Source: Nocardia suismassiliense
Lineage (GTDB): Bacteria > Actinomycetota > Actinomycetes > Mycobacteriales > Mycobacteriaceae
Direction: 5' to 3'
Length of the DNA: 64,000 bases
Assembly (NCBI RefSeq): GCF_900269665.1
Contig: NZ_LT985361.1
Coordinates: 5,314,163-5,378,162 of the forward strand
Part shown: piece after piece, positions 43,099 to 51,896 of the stretch
Position numbering within the stretch: the stretch's first letter is position 1
Layout of the letters: the number at the start of each line of letters is the position of its first letter
The notes under the pieces: model-generated
What the model was told of the DNA's origin: nothing
What the model saw: only the letters and a program-made list of their open reading frames with translations
Database searches by the model: none
Made by a program: the position numbers and the translations under genes

Positions 43099-43834
43099 GA
43101 CCGGCCTCTGCCTTACGGGCGGTCGACGCGACGATCTCGGCAGCGACCGCGCGGATCGACCTCCGCCGCTGACCGGCCAGCTCGATCAGGCGCAGGTAGG
43201 CCCGGTCGGCGTCGACTTGCTCGCGCACCATCAGGATGCCGCGGGCGAACGCGATGGTTTCGCGTGACTGGAGCGCGTCTTTGAGATCGTCGCTGAATTG
43301 CTGGGCGGACTGCGCGGTCTGCAGCTGCAGCAACAGGATGCTGATCAGCTCGGCGAACCGGCGCAGCAGATCCTCGCTGACCTCGGTGTAGGCGTGCGGC
43401 CTGCTGGAGTAGACCTTCAACGCACCGAGGGTGTCGCCGTCGGCCACCAGCGGCGCGGACAGTACCGATGCTATGCCCAATTCGGTTGCGCGCGAAGCCC
43501 ATTGCGGCCAGCGCTGGTCGCGGGCCACGTTGTCCACGCGGATCAGCAGGTGGTCGTTCCAGGCCGTCAGGCAGGGTCCTTGTTCGAGCCCGTATTGCAA
43601 TGCGTCGGCGGCCTCCACCAACGAGTCGGTAGCCGCGGACGTGGTGCGCTGACCCGCACTGTCGAGCAAACTGATGCCGGACCCGGAGCTTGCCGGAATC
43701 ACATCGGCGGCCAACGAGGTGATCCGCGCGAGCGCTTCGGCCACGGCTTGCTCGGACCACAACAAGCCGGACGCGTGGGCGTAAGCCGCCGACAGTTGCT
43801 CGGCGACGTTCTCGGGGGAACCCCCGTCGGTCAT
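43085..43834 (-). CDS. GAF-ANTAR regulator
   Basis: This 249-residue protein has a GAF domain (about 30-165, with GPCLTAWNDHLLIRVDNV and SVLSAPLVADGDTLGALKVYS) and a C-terminal ANTAR domain (about 180-240, with ALQSRETIAFARGILM). ANTAR domains bind paired hairpins in mRNA to prevent termination, and the GAF domain senses a small ligand or redox state. The ATG at 43834 has GAGGTG just upstream; an in-frame ATG at 43885 is less likely. No ANTAR target hairpin pair was identified here. Confidence 0.88.
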   Translation of the reverse strand: MTDGGSPENVAEQLSAAYAHASGLLWSEQAVAEALARITSLAADVIPASSGSGISLLDSAGQRTTSAATDSLVEAADALQYGLEQGPCLTAWNDHLLIRVDNVARDQRWPQWASRATELGIASVLSAPLVADGDTLGALKVYSSRPHAYTEVSEDLLRRFAELISILLLQLQTAQSAQQFSDDLKDALQSRETIAFARGILMVREQVDADRAYLRLIELAGQRRRSIRAVAAEIVASTARKAEAGHGSS

Positions 43835-44101
43835 CACAGCACCTCGATCCTGACAACGGAACAATTCGGCCTGCGGTGCGGTCATTATCGTCCGCTCACG
43901 CCCCCGGCGGCAGTCCGATTCATGCACGCACCCCGAGCTCATAAGCACTACCGGTATGCCCATCGTCGGTCCCCGCAAACGAGCCCGGACCGGGGGCGGC
44001 CCGCTGGTTCGGCAGACGCCGTGGTGTGGTGTGTGACGAGGTCGATGTCGCCGGTGCGCGAAGTTGCGCGTCGAGTGCTGGATGAGGGGTATCTGGAGAT
44101 C

Positions 44102-45103
44102 ATGACTACCTCTCACCACACCGAGGTCGGCGCCTTGCCCGCGCCGCGCGGCGAGCTGTCCGCCGGGATCGTCGATGTGCTCTCGGGCGCCCCCGGCAGT
44201 GCCGTCCCGACGTTGCCCGAGGTCGACCCGTACGGCGAGGATTTCCAGCTCGCCCTGCATACCTGCTACGAACTGCATTACTACGGTTACCGGGCGGTCG
44301 ACGACGGCTGGGAGTGGGATCCGGGGCTGCTCGCCCTGCGCGCGACCATGGAGCAGCACTATCTGCGGGCGTTGCGGGCGGACGTGCCCGGCGGGACCGA
44401 TCTGGACGCCGAACTCGAGCAGTTGCTGGTGACTCCGGTGGAGGAGTCGGGGGTCAGCGCGTTTCTGCGGGACGAGGGTGAACCGTGGCAGTTGCGCGAG
44501 TACTTCGTGCACCGCTCGATCTACCACCACAAAGAGGCCGATCCGTACGCGTGGGTGATTCCGCGGCTGCGCGGCCAGGCCAAGGCGTCGCTGGTCGCGG
44601 TCGAGTTCGACGAGTTCGGCGGCGGGCGCGGTGAACGCGTGCACGCCAAGCTCTACGCCGACCTGCTGGCCGGTGCCGGATTGAATCCGGACTATCTGCA
44701 TTACCTCGACATCGTGCCCGCGCCGATGCTCGCGCTGGTCGACATGATGTCGCTGTTCGGCCTGCATCGCGCCTGGCGTGGCGCGCTCGTCGGGCATTTC
44801 GCGACGGTGGAGATCACCTCCCCGCCGGGTTCTCGCCGGATGGCGCAGGCGCTGGGACGCTGGGACTCCGATCCGGCCTGTGCGCTGTTCTACAACGAAC
44901 ACGTCGAGGCCGACGCGGTACACGAGCAGGTGATGCGCGAGGCGATCACCGATCTGCTCGACCGGGAACCCGAGTTGCGCGAGTCCGTGGTGCTGGGCAT
45001 CCAGGTGACCAACATGCTGGAGGACCGCTTCGGCGACCACGTGCTCGGGTGCTGGCGCGCGGACCGCACTTCGCTGCGCGAACCCCTAGATGATCGTGAT
45101 TGA
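44102..45103 (+). CDS. Heme-oxygenase-like diiron protein (iron-containing redox enzyme family)
   Basis: This 333-residue helical protein fits the heme-oxygenase-like diiron oxidase superfamily (UndA, SznF and relatives). Candidate metal ligands are Glu57 (CYELHYYGYR), His137/His142 (YFVHRSIYHH), Glu168-Glu171 (VEFDEFG), His181 and the cluster EHVEADAVHEQ (266-275). The product is unknown. ATG 44102 has GGAG 5 nt upstream; an in-frame ATG at 44045 has GAGG. It overlaps or abuts the HemK-like gene, and a CDGSH gene follows. Confidence 0.8.
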   Translation: MTTSHHTEVGALPAPRGELSAGIVDVLSGAPGSAVPTLPEVDPYGEDFQLALHTCYELHYYGYRAVDDGWEWDPGLLALRATMEQHYLRALRADVPGGTDLDAELEQLLVTPVEESGVSAFLRDEGEPWQLREYFVHRSIYHHKEADPYAWVIPRLRGQAKASLVAVEFDEFGGGRGERVHAKLYADLLAGAGLNPDYLHYLDIVPAPMLALVDMMSLFGLHRAWRGALVGHFATVEITSPPGSRRMAQALGRWDSDPACALFYNEHVEADAVHEQVMREAITDLLDREPELRESVVLGIQVTNMLEDRFGDHVLGCWRADRTSLREPLDDRD

Positions 45104-45134
45104 TCTCGCCGCGGACGGGCATTGCTCGAAGGTG

Positions 45135-45788
45135 ATGTTGATACGCACCCCTGGTGTTTACCGACCGCAGACAGACACATGGTTGCTGGCCGCCGCTCTG
45201 GCCGATGCCGCACTCCCCCGTGGCGGGCGTGTGGTCGACATCTGTAGCGGAACCGGCGCGCTGGCCGTCCACGCGGGCCTGGCGGGAGCCGCCTCCGTCA
45301 CCGCGGTCGACATCTCCCGCCGGGCGAGCGCGTCCACCTGGCTCAACTGCCGACTGCGCGGCATCGACGTCGAGGTGCTGCGCGGCGATTTCGAAACGAT
45401 GCTGCGGCATCGCCAATTCGATGTGCTGCTTGCCAATCCCCCGTATGTGCCGGCCCGGCCTGGACCGCCGCCGCGGGGCCGAGCGCGGGCCTGGAATGCC
45501 GGGCAGGACGGCCGGTCGTTTCTGGACCGGCTCTGTGCGGCAACCCCGCACCTGCTAGCCCCCAACGGCACCGCGTTGATCGTGCACTCGATGGTCGCCG
45601 ATCCGGACCTGACCATCACGCAGCTGCGGCGCGGCGGATTGAAGGCCGCGGCGGTCGCGCGCACGACGATTCCGTTCGGACCCGTGATGCGACAATGCAG
45701 CGATCATCTCGTCGACGAGGGACTGATCCAACCGGGACAGCAGGACGAGGAATTGGTGGTGATCCGTGCCGACAGGACCCGAAAGTGA
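45135..45788 (+). CDS. HemK/PrmC-like SAM methyltransferase
   Basis: This 217-residue class I methyltransferase has motif I VVDICSGTGALAVHAG and the NPPY motif (LLANPPYVPAR), which places it with N5-glutamine or amino-group methyltransferases of the HemK/PrmC/MTQ2 type. ATG 45135 has AAGG at a good distance and starts right before the conserved RTPGVYRPQTDTWLL; an upstream ATG at 45090 would overlap the diiron gene by 14 nt. It is short for PrmC, lacking the N-terminal release-factor domain. Its stop overlaps the CDGSH gene. Confidence 0.8.
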   Translation: MLIRTPGVYRPQTDTWLLAAALADAALPRGGRVVDICSGTGALAVHAGLAGAASVTAVDISRRASASTWLNCRLRGIDVEVLRGDFETMLRHRQFDVLLANPPYVPARPGPPPRGRARAWNAGQDGRSFLDRLCAATPHLLAPNGTALIVHSMVADPDLTITQLRRGGLKAAAVARTTIPFGPVMRQCSDHLVDEGLIQPGQQDEELVVIRADRTRK

Positions 45789-45975
45789 CCGGCGGCGAAT
45801 AACTTTCACCGAGGACGGGCCGGCGCTGATCGAAGGGCCGGTGGAGATCGTCACCGCCGACGGCAAGCGGATCGACTGTGATCGATTCCAGGTGGCGTTG
45901 TGTCTGTGCAAGCGGTCGAAGAATTACCCGCTGTGCGATACCAGTCATCGCAAGCGCAGTCGTCGCGCTAGTTGA
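45766..45975 (+). CDS. CDGSH iron-sulfur protein
   Basis: This 69-residue protein ends in CLCKRSKNYPLCDTSH, giving the three-Cys one-His [2Fe-2S] ligand set C46, C48, C57 and H61 of CDGSH (mitoNEET-type) proteins. The GTG start lies 20 nt inside the methyltransferase gene, so they are co-translated. It may deliver electrons or clusters to the diiron protein two genes upstream (inference). Confidence 0.88.
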   Translation: MPTGPESDRRRITFTEDGPALIEGPVEIVTADGKRIDCDRFQVALCLCKRSKNYPLCDTSHRKRSRRAS

Positions 45976-46056
45976 GCCGTTCGCTCGCAGTCCCCTGCCT
46001 GTTGTCCGGCACGGCTCCAATCTCGGATCGCGCACTGCCCGTATCAAATCAGGGGC

Positions 46057-47370
46057 CTAGCTGTCCTGACCTTGCCGCACCAGATCGCCCCGGCGTGCAC
46101 GGGCCGCGTTGACGGCGGCGAGCAGTACGCCGACACCGACCAGGATCAGACCGCGGACCCAGACCTCGCCCTCGATCCGGGTGAACAGGAACAGGCACGA
46201 CGCCAGCGCCAGCCACGGGACGACGGTCGGAATCCGGAAGTGATCCGCCTCGCCCTCGGTGTTCCGTAGTACCAGCACCGCCGCGTTGACCGCGGAGAAG
46301 ACGATCAGGAGCAGCAGCACCAATGTCGCTGCGAGCGAATCGACTTCACCGGTCAAGGCGAGAATCAGCGACACGGCGGTCGTCGCCAGAATCGCGACCC
46401 ATGGGGTGCGGCGGCCTGCCAGGATCCGGCTCAGCACCGGCGGCAGCAAACCATCGCGGGCCATGCCGAAGGCCAACCGGGACGACATGATGCCGGTGAG
46501 CAGCGCACCGTTGGCGACCGCGACCAGTGCGATCAGGCTGAACACCCAGTCCGGTATGTCACCGGCTGCGCGGACGACCTCCAGCAGCGGTCCGCTGGAC
46601 TGGCTCAGTTGCTCCGTCGGCACGCTCGCGCTGGCGACGATGCCGATCAGCACGTACACCACGCCCGCGGTGAGCAACGCCGCGAATAGTGCTGTGGGAT
46701 AGGACTTTCGCGGATTCTGGACTTCTTCGGCCAGATTCACCGAGGTCTCGAATCCGACGAACGAGTAGTACGCCAGCACCGTGCCCGCCAGCACCGCACC
46801 CACCGCACCGTGCTCGGCGGTTCCGACCTGGGTGAGCCGATCCAGGTCGGCGTCGCCACGCGCGATGATCCAGGCACCGAGGCCGATGATCAGCACCAGA
46901 CCACTGAGCTCGATCAGCGTCGCCGCCACGTTGGCGCGCAAAGACTCCTTGATCCCGCGAATATTGAGTGCGGCGAGCGCGGCCAGGAACACCACCACGA
47001 CCGCCATCGACGGCAGCGAGATCAGAGCTTGCAGATAGTCCCCGGCGAACGCCCTGGCCAGCGCGCCCACTGAGACCAGCCCGGCGGCGAGCATGCAGAA
47101 CCCGACGAACGATCCGGCGGCGGGCCCGAAAGCGGTGGTCACGTAGTGCGCCGAACCACCCGCGCGCGGAAATTTGGTAACCAGCTCGGCATAGGAGCCG
47201 GCGGTGAGGGTGGCGAGCACGAGCGCGGTGAGCAACGGCAGCCAGATCGCACCGCCCGATTCGCCGGCCACCGCACCGACCAGCACGTAGACGCCGGCCC
47301 CCAGGATGTCGCCGAGAATGAAGAAGTACAGCAGCGGTGTGCTCACCGCCCGTTTCAGTGCGAGGGCCAT
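46057..47370 (-). CDS. APC-family amino acid permease
   Basis: This 437-residue membrane protein has about 12 hydrophobic segments, with the first (YFFILGDILGAGVYVLVGAVAG) carrying the unwound-helix GAG motif of APC transporters and YYSFVGFETSVNLAEE in the middle. Substrate is an amino acid or amine, not determined. The ATG is at 47370. It ends at a convergent intergenic region after the CDGSH gene. Confidence 0.88.
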   Translation of the reverse strand: MALALKRAVSTPLLYFFILGDILGAGVYVLVGAVAGESGGAIWLPLLTALVLATLTAGSYAELVTKFPRAGGSAHYVTTAFGPAAGSFVGFCMLAAGLVSVGALARAFAGDYLQALISLPSMAVVVVFLAALAALNIRGIKESLRANVAATLIELSGLVLIIGLGAWIIARGDADLDRLTQVGTAEHGAVGAVLAGTVLAYYSFVGFETSVNLAEEVQNPRKSYPTALFAALLTAGVVYVLIGIVASASVPTEQLSQSSGPLLEVVRAAGDIPDWVFSLIALVAVANGALLTGIMSSRLAFGMARDGLLPPVLSRILAGRRTPWVAILATTAVSLILALTGEVDSLAATLVLLLLIVFSAVNAAVLVLRNTEGEADHFRIPTVVPWLALASCLFLFTRIEGEVWVRGLILVGVGVLLAAVNAARARRGDLVRQGQDS

Positions 47371-47666
47371 CTTCGTCCAATACCCAGATGATCTCTGTTG
47401 ACGCTCGGGCCGTGCGCGGATCCGGTGTGTGGCCCGCCCGGCTGGAACTCGCGCTCCGGCCGGGCGGGCCACTTCCCCGTTCACCCAGGGACGCCGCCAC
47501 GTCCGCATGGGCACCCCCCCCCTAACCGCTCCGGACGCCCGCAGTGCGCACGCCACTCGGATACCACCCAGGTTCCCCGTGGATCCCGCACCCTCTCTCG
47601 GGATACGCACCGACTTCGGGGCCCGTAACCAGTGCGGATCCCAAGAGAGGGTGCAGCGTTGGGGGT
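47371..47666. other. Intergenic region between permease and XRE gene
   Basis: This spacer holds a long-dyad repeat at 47588-47654 and a C-run near 47515. I see no gene. It presumably contains the permease promoter, but no clear -35/-10 pair was found. Confidence 0.6.
47588..47654. repeat. Dispersed long-dyad repeat, copy 3
   Basis: Arms 47588-47610 and 47632-47654 (23 nt each) are inverted repeats with two mismatches around a 21-nt loop, starting 12 bp after the stop of the minus-strand XRE gene. The arms are close relatives of the copies at 109, 989 and 56941. Confidence 0.8.
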
Positions 47667-48545
47667 TCAGTGTGTGTGGTCGACCGAGGGGGCGTCGGGG
47701 TGTGCGAGCAGCCAGTCCATTCGGTGTTTGCTCGCCTCGTCGGCCGGTGTCCAGACGGTGATGAGGGTTTCGGGGGTTGCGGTGAGGTCGAGGCGGGTCA
47801 GGGAGAAGGAGAGGTCGCCGATGGCGGCGTGCCGGTAGGTCATGATCGCGCTGGGTGGTGTCGCGACGTCGTGGGTGGCCCACAGTTGCGCGAACTCGGG
47901 GCTGGCTGCCGCGAGCCTGCGGATCAGTTCGGTCCAGGACGGGTCTTCGAGGTGCTGGCCGAACGCGGCGCGGAACGAGGCCACCATGTGCGGCAAGCCG
48001 GTATCCCGGTTCACGAAGCGGCGGCAGCATTCCGGGGTGGTGAACAGCTCCCACAAAACGTTGCGGGAGCTGTCCGGCGCGGTCAGCCGCGGCCACAACG
48101 CCGCACACGGGGTGTTCCAGCCGAGCAGATCCCAGCGGCTGTTGAGCGCCGCGGCCGGGAACCCGGACATGCTGTCGAGAATTGCCTGCACGGTGGGGGT
48201 GATGCGGGCGGCGCTGGTCGCGACCGCGGCGATCGGCACGTCGGCCAGGTGATACAGGTGGTCGCGCTCGGGGTCGCTGAGCTGGAGGGTGTCGGCGATG
48301 GCGTCGAGCACCCGGCCGCTGACGTTGATCGGCCTGCCCTGTTCCAGCCAGGTGTACCAAGTGACGCCGATCCCGGAGAGCAGGGCGACCTCTTCCCGCC
48401 GCAAACCCGGTGTCCGGCGCCGCAATCCGGGCGGCATGCCGACATCGGCGGGCGTGACGCGGTCCCTGCGGCTACGCAGGAAGGCCGCGAGCTCGGTACG
48501 GCGGGCGGAAGGGGCGGTCACAGGCACCGGCCCATGATCCATCAT
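47667..48545 (-). CDS. XRE-family regulator with MmyB-like ligand domain
   Basis: This 292-residue protein has an N-terminal helix-turn-helix (TPGLRREEVALLSGIGVTWYTWLEQG, residues about 40-65) and a C-terminal MmyB-like domain (LLGWNTPCAALWP, PECCRRFVNRDTG and RRLAAASPEFAQLWATHDV), a pairing frequent in actinomycetes and linked to fatty-acid-type ligands. It diverges from an acyl-CoA synthetase gene, with a 15-bp perfect dyad between them as a likely operator. Confidence 0.88.
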   Translation of the reverse strand: MMDHGPVPVTAPSARRTELAAFLRSRRDRVTPADVGMPPGLRRRTPGLRREEVALLSGIGVTWYTWLEQGRPINVSGRVLDAIADTLQLSDPERDHLYHLADVPIAAVATSAARITPTVQAILDSMSGFPAAALNSRWDLLGWNTPCAALWPRLTAPDSSRNVLWELFTTPECCRRFVNRDTGLPHMVASFRAAFGQHLEDPSWTELIRRLAAASPEFAQLWATHDVATPPSAIMTYRHAAIGDLSFSLTRLDLTATPETLITVWTPADEASKHRMDWLLAHPDAPSVDHTH

Positions 48546-48562
48546 CGGTCGATCGGTTGCCA

Positions 48563-48577
48563 GGTGTTGCCAACACC
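48563..48577. promoter_or_regulatory. Candidate XRE operator
   Basis: GGTGTTGCCAACACC is a perfect dyad (GGTGTTG and CAACACC around one base) in the divergent XRE/acyl-CoA synthetase promoter region, 17 bp from the XRE start. Confidence 0.55.
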
Positions 48578-48630
48578 AGTGTCGCGAGACTCTTGGTATC
48601 CCTCTCGTGGGCTGCGCAGGGTTCTCACTC

Positions 48631-50472
48631 ATGAAGTTGTTGAGTAGTCCGGTGGTCGGCGGCGCACAGGCGGCGACGGAACGGGCGGAGTTCGAGCGAG
48701 CCATCGCGGGCCGGACGATCTGCGATGCCCTCGCCGACACGGCACGCCACCATGCCGAGTTGCCCGCGTTCACCCAGCACGGTTCGACCATCACGTGGGG
48801 CGAGACGCGGCAGCGGGTACTGGAGGTTGCCGCCGCGTTTGCCGAGTTGGGTATGGCGCCCGATGACGTGGTTGTCCTGGCGATGAGTAACCGCACCGAG
48901 CACGTCCTCGCCGACCTCGGTGCGGTGCACGCCGGTGCGGTACCGAGCACCGTTCACGATGGCCTCGCCGCCGATCAGATCGCCTATGTCGCAAGGGATT
49001 GCGGCGCGAAGTACGCCGTCCTCGATGGTCAGGAACAGCTGGACCGCTGGCTGCCGGTGCTGGCCGACCTGCCCGGGCTGCGCAAGGTGATCGTGGTCGA
49101 TGCGGCGGCCTGTCCACCTGGTGGTCAATTCCTCAGCTGGACTGAACTTTTGCGCATCGGGCAGCAGCGGCTGGCGGCCGCACCGATCGACCAGCGTTGG
49201 CAGGCACTGACTCCCGACAGCACGCTCACCCTGCTCTACACCTCGGGCACCACCGGTAATCCGAAGGGCGTGATCATCACCCACCGGATGGCGCTCTACC
49301 AGGAGGCCGTCTCGTCGGCGGCCGCGTCCGCCGCGCGCAGCACCGAGGTGTCCCATATTCCGTTCACGGCCGTGTCCACCCGAATGTTCAACCTGTACAT
49401 GCCAGTGGTGCGCGGTTCACACACCCATTTCTGCGCCGACCTCGCCCAGTTGCCCGCCGTGTTGCGGGCGGCCCGCCCGCACATCTTCCGTGGCGTGCCC
49501 CGGGATTGGGAACAGATGATGGCCGTCGTCCAGGCACAGCTCGCACGGGAGGGCGAGACCGCCACGATCGCCGAGGCGATGCGGGCCGGGCGGGCCTACG
49601 TGGAGAGTCGCCAGTTCGGACGGTCGCCGACCACGGCGACGGCCGAGAAGTTCGCGGCGGCCGACGCTTCGGTGCTCGCTGGTCTGCGTGAACAGCTCGG
49701 GCTCGACCGGGTGCTGTACACGATGAGCGCCGGTGCCCCACTGCCGGTGGAGGTTTCGCGTTTCTTCGCGGGGCTCGGACTGCTCATCCTCGACGTCTAC
49801 GGAATGACGGAAATGACCGGCGCGGTCACCGGCAACAACCCGGTCGCCTTCAAGCTGGGGACGGTCGGTCGCGCGTTGCCGGGAATCGAATTACGACTCG
49901 CCGCCGACGGCGAGATCCAGGTCCGCGGCGCGGCGCGCACCCCTGGCTACTTCGGATTACCCACGGAGACAGCCGAACTGGTGAACAGCGACGGCTGGCT
50001 GCACACCGGTGACCTCGGCGTGCTGGATTCCGACGGCTTCCTGTCGCTGGTCGGCCGGAAGAAGGAAATCATCATCACCACCAACGGCAAGAACATCGCG
50101 CCGGCCGCGGTGGAGAACCTGCTCAAGGAACACCCGATCATCGGGCAGGCTTTGGTCTTCGGCGATCGGCGACCGCATCTGGTCGCCGTGTTCACCCTCG
50201 CAAGCGAAGTCGTTCAGGCGTGGGCGGCGGCGCGCGGCCTCGCCGGCGGCCCGGCCGAACTGGCCGAGCATCCGGTGGTGCTGGCGGAGGTGCGGTCGGC
50301 GGTCGCGGCGGCCAATGCCCGGCTCGCCGCATTCCAGCAGGTCAAGGCGTGGCGGGTGCTGCCGACGCCGTGGACCGACCAGAGCGGCGAGCTGACGTCG
50401 ACCGGCAAGGTCAAACGTCCGGTCGTGCACGCCGAGCAGGCCGAGCTCATCGCCGCCATGTACGCCGCTTGA
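48631..50472 (+). CDS. Acyl-CoA/AMP-dependent synthetase
   Basis: This 613-residue adenylate-forming enzyme has the P-loop LLYTSGTTGNPKGV, the VYGMTEMTG motif, the GWLHTGDLGVLD hinge region and a C-terminal Lys (TSTGKVKRP). The layout fits long-chain fatty acyl-CoA synthetases. The ATG at 48631 gives a normal N-terminus; a GTG at 48607 is possible. It diverges from the XRE regulator and precedes a thioesterase, so it may activate a fatty or aromatic acid for the downstream pathway. Confidence 0.9.
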   Translation: MKLLSSPVVGGAQAATERAEFERAIAGRTICDALADTARHHAELPAFTQHGSTITWGETRQRVLEVAAAFAELGMAPDDVVVLAMSNRTEHVLADLGAVHAGAVPSTVHDGLAADQIAYVARDCGAKYAVLDGQEQLDRWLPVLADLPGLRKVIVVDAAACPPGGQFLSWTELLRIGQQRLAAAPIDQRWQALTPDSTLTLLYTSGTTGNPKGVIITHRMALYQEAVSSAAASAARSTEVSHIPFTAVSTRMFNLYMPVVRGSHTHFCADLAQLPAVLRAARPHIFRGVPRDWEQMMAVVQAQLAREGETATIAEAMRAGRAYVESRQFGRSPTTATAEKFAAADASVLAGLREQLGLDRVLYTMSAGAPLPVEVSRFFAGLGLLILDVYGMTEMTGAVTGNNPVAFKLGTVGRALPGIELRLAADGEIQVRGAARTPGYFGLPTETAELVNSDGWLHTGDLGVLDSDGFLSLVGRKKEIIITTNGKNIAPAAVENLLKEHPIIGQALVFGDRRPHLVAVFTLASEVVQAWAAARGLAGGPAELAEHPVVLAEVRSAVAAANARLAAFQQVKAWRVLPTPWTDQSGELTSTGKVKRPVVHAEQAELIAAMYAA

Positions 50473-50515
50473 CCACAGCACCAGTCCTATCCATCGCAAT
50501 GCCGAGGAGGCACCC

Positions 50516-50944
50516 ATGACCACCGAACCGTTCACCATCCGATTCGCCGTCCGCAGTTACGAACTCGACACCCAGCATCATGTCGCCCACACCGTCTACA
50601 TGCAGTACGCGGATCAATCCCGCTTCGCCTGCGCACAGGCGGCCGGGCTCTCCCCCGACAAGCTCCTTGCCGACGGGCTCGGCCCGATCAATCTCGAAAC
50701 CACCCTGCGGTATCACCACGAACTGCGCGGTGACGACGAGGTCGATGTGTCGTGTGCCTTCGTCTGGGGCACGAGCAAGACGCACCGGGTCGAACATGTC
50801 CTGCGCAAGCCGGACGGGACGCTCGTCGCCGAGATCAGCAGTGTCAGCGCACTGCTCGACCTGCGCACCCGGCGGCTGGTCGACGACCCGGCCGCGAGCC
50901 TGCGTACCCGGGCGAGCAAACCCGAGCTGCTCGGTCTCAGCTGA
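50516..50944 (+). CDS. Hotdog-fold acyl-CoA thioesterase
   Basis: This 142-residue protein is a single hotdog domain of the 4-hydroxybenzoyl-CoA thioesterase type: YELDTQHHVAHTVYMQYADQ carries the catalytic Asp near the first helix, and TLVAEISSVSALLDLRTRR forms the late strands. It follows the acyl-CoA synthetase by 43 bp with GAGGAGG before its ATG, so the two are probably co-transcribed. Confidence 0.87.
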   Translation: MTTEPFTIRFAVRSYELDTQHHVAHTVYMQYADQSRFACAQAAGLSPDKLLADGLGPINLETTLRYHHELRGDDEVDVSCAFVWGTSKTHRVEHVLRKPDGTLVAEISSVSALLDLRTRRLVDDPAASLRTRASKPELLGLS

Positions 50945-51092
50945 TCCGCTGGCCGGACCGAAACGATGCTTCCGCCGACGCCGGTATGCCACGGTGGCCC
51001 CGACTATTTCGGTTGGCGGTCGCCGGCTACCGGCGTTGGGGTGACAACCGTTGCGAACAATCGACGGCGCTGAGTCGCCAGGAGGCAACGCC

Positions 51093-51896
51093 TTGTCCAC
51101 GATGCAGGGAAACACCGCGGCGGACCAGCTGCGTGAAACGCTGTCGAAGCCGATCTTCAATACGGTCTTGAAGGCCTGGGTCGGCGATGGCACCACCGAC
51201 TACGAGGTCTATCTGCGCACGCCGGAGTTGTTGTCGTTGCAGACGGCGGTCGACGAGCTCACCGACTCCGACGAGCTCATGTTTCAGATCGTGCATCAAG
51301 CCCAAGAGGTATGGCTCAAGCTGTTGTCGCACGAGCTCGCCGGGGTCGTCGAGGAGGTGGACCGGGACGCGCTGTGGGCGGCGGCCGCGCGGCTGGACCG
51401 GGCGAATCGCATCGCCGAATGCCTGGCGCGGGAGATACGGGTGCTCGAGACCATGACGCCCGATACCTATCAGGTCATCCGGCGCAGTCTCGGTAAGGGC
51501 AGCGGCCAGGAGTCGCCCGGTTACAACGCGGTGCTCATCGCCGCGGAACATGTTGCGGCAGTGTTGGATCGGCTGCTGGATCGTCGCGGGGTCGAGCTCG
51601 CGGAGGTGTACGCTGGCGGGTCGCAGCCAGATCTCAAACGCCTCTGCGAGTTGCTGGTCGACTTCGATGAGCGGTTCCAGCTGTGGCTGGTCTCCCACTT
51701 CATGTTGGTGCGCCGGACGATCGGCGTCGGACAAGGGGTGAATGCCCTGGATGGGGTACCGACCAGGGTGCTGACGGGCCGGATGACCAAACCGCTGTTC
51801 CGCGCGCTGTGGCAGGTGCGGGGCGAGCTGACCGAGAGTTGGCGTCGCGAAGGCGGTTACGCGCCGGGTGCGGCGCGGAGGTCGACGGCCCGATGA
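51093..51896 (+). CDS. Tryptophan 2,3-dioxygenase-superfamily protein, divergent
   Basis: This 267-residue helical protein matches the tryptophan dioxygenase fold: YLRTPELLSLQ, His68 in QIVHQAQEVWLKLL, and the heme His202 in LWLVSHFMLVRRTIG. Two features differ from classic enzymes (compared from memory): the substrate-carboxylate Arg in the QYR segment is Asn145 (PGYN), and the GTGGSSG loop reads GVNALDGVP. It may therefore accept a modified substrate or do another reaction. The TTG at 51093 is chosen because AGGAGG lies 7 nt upstream; ATG 51102 is the alternative. It overlaps the next gene by ATGA. Confidence 0.78.
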   Translation: MSTMQGNTAADQLRETLSKPIFNTVLKAWVGDGTTDYEVYLRTPELLSLQTAVDELTDSDELMFQIVHQAQEVWLKLLSHELAGVVEEVDRDALWAAAARLDRANRIAECLAREIRVLETMTPDTYQVIRRSLGKGSGQESPGYNAVLIAAEHVAAVLDRLLDRRGVELAEVYAGGSQPDLKRLCELLVDFDERFQLWLVSHFMLVRRTIGVGQGVNALDGVPTRVLTGRMTKPLFRALWQVRGELTESWRREGGYAPGAARRSTAR

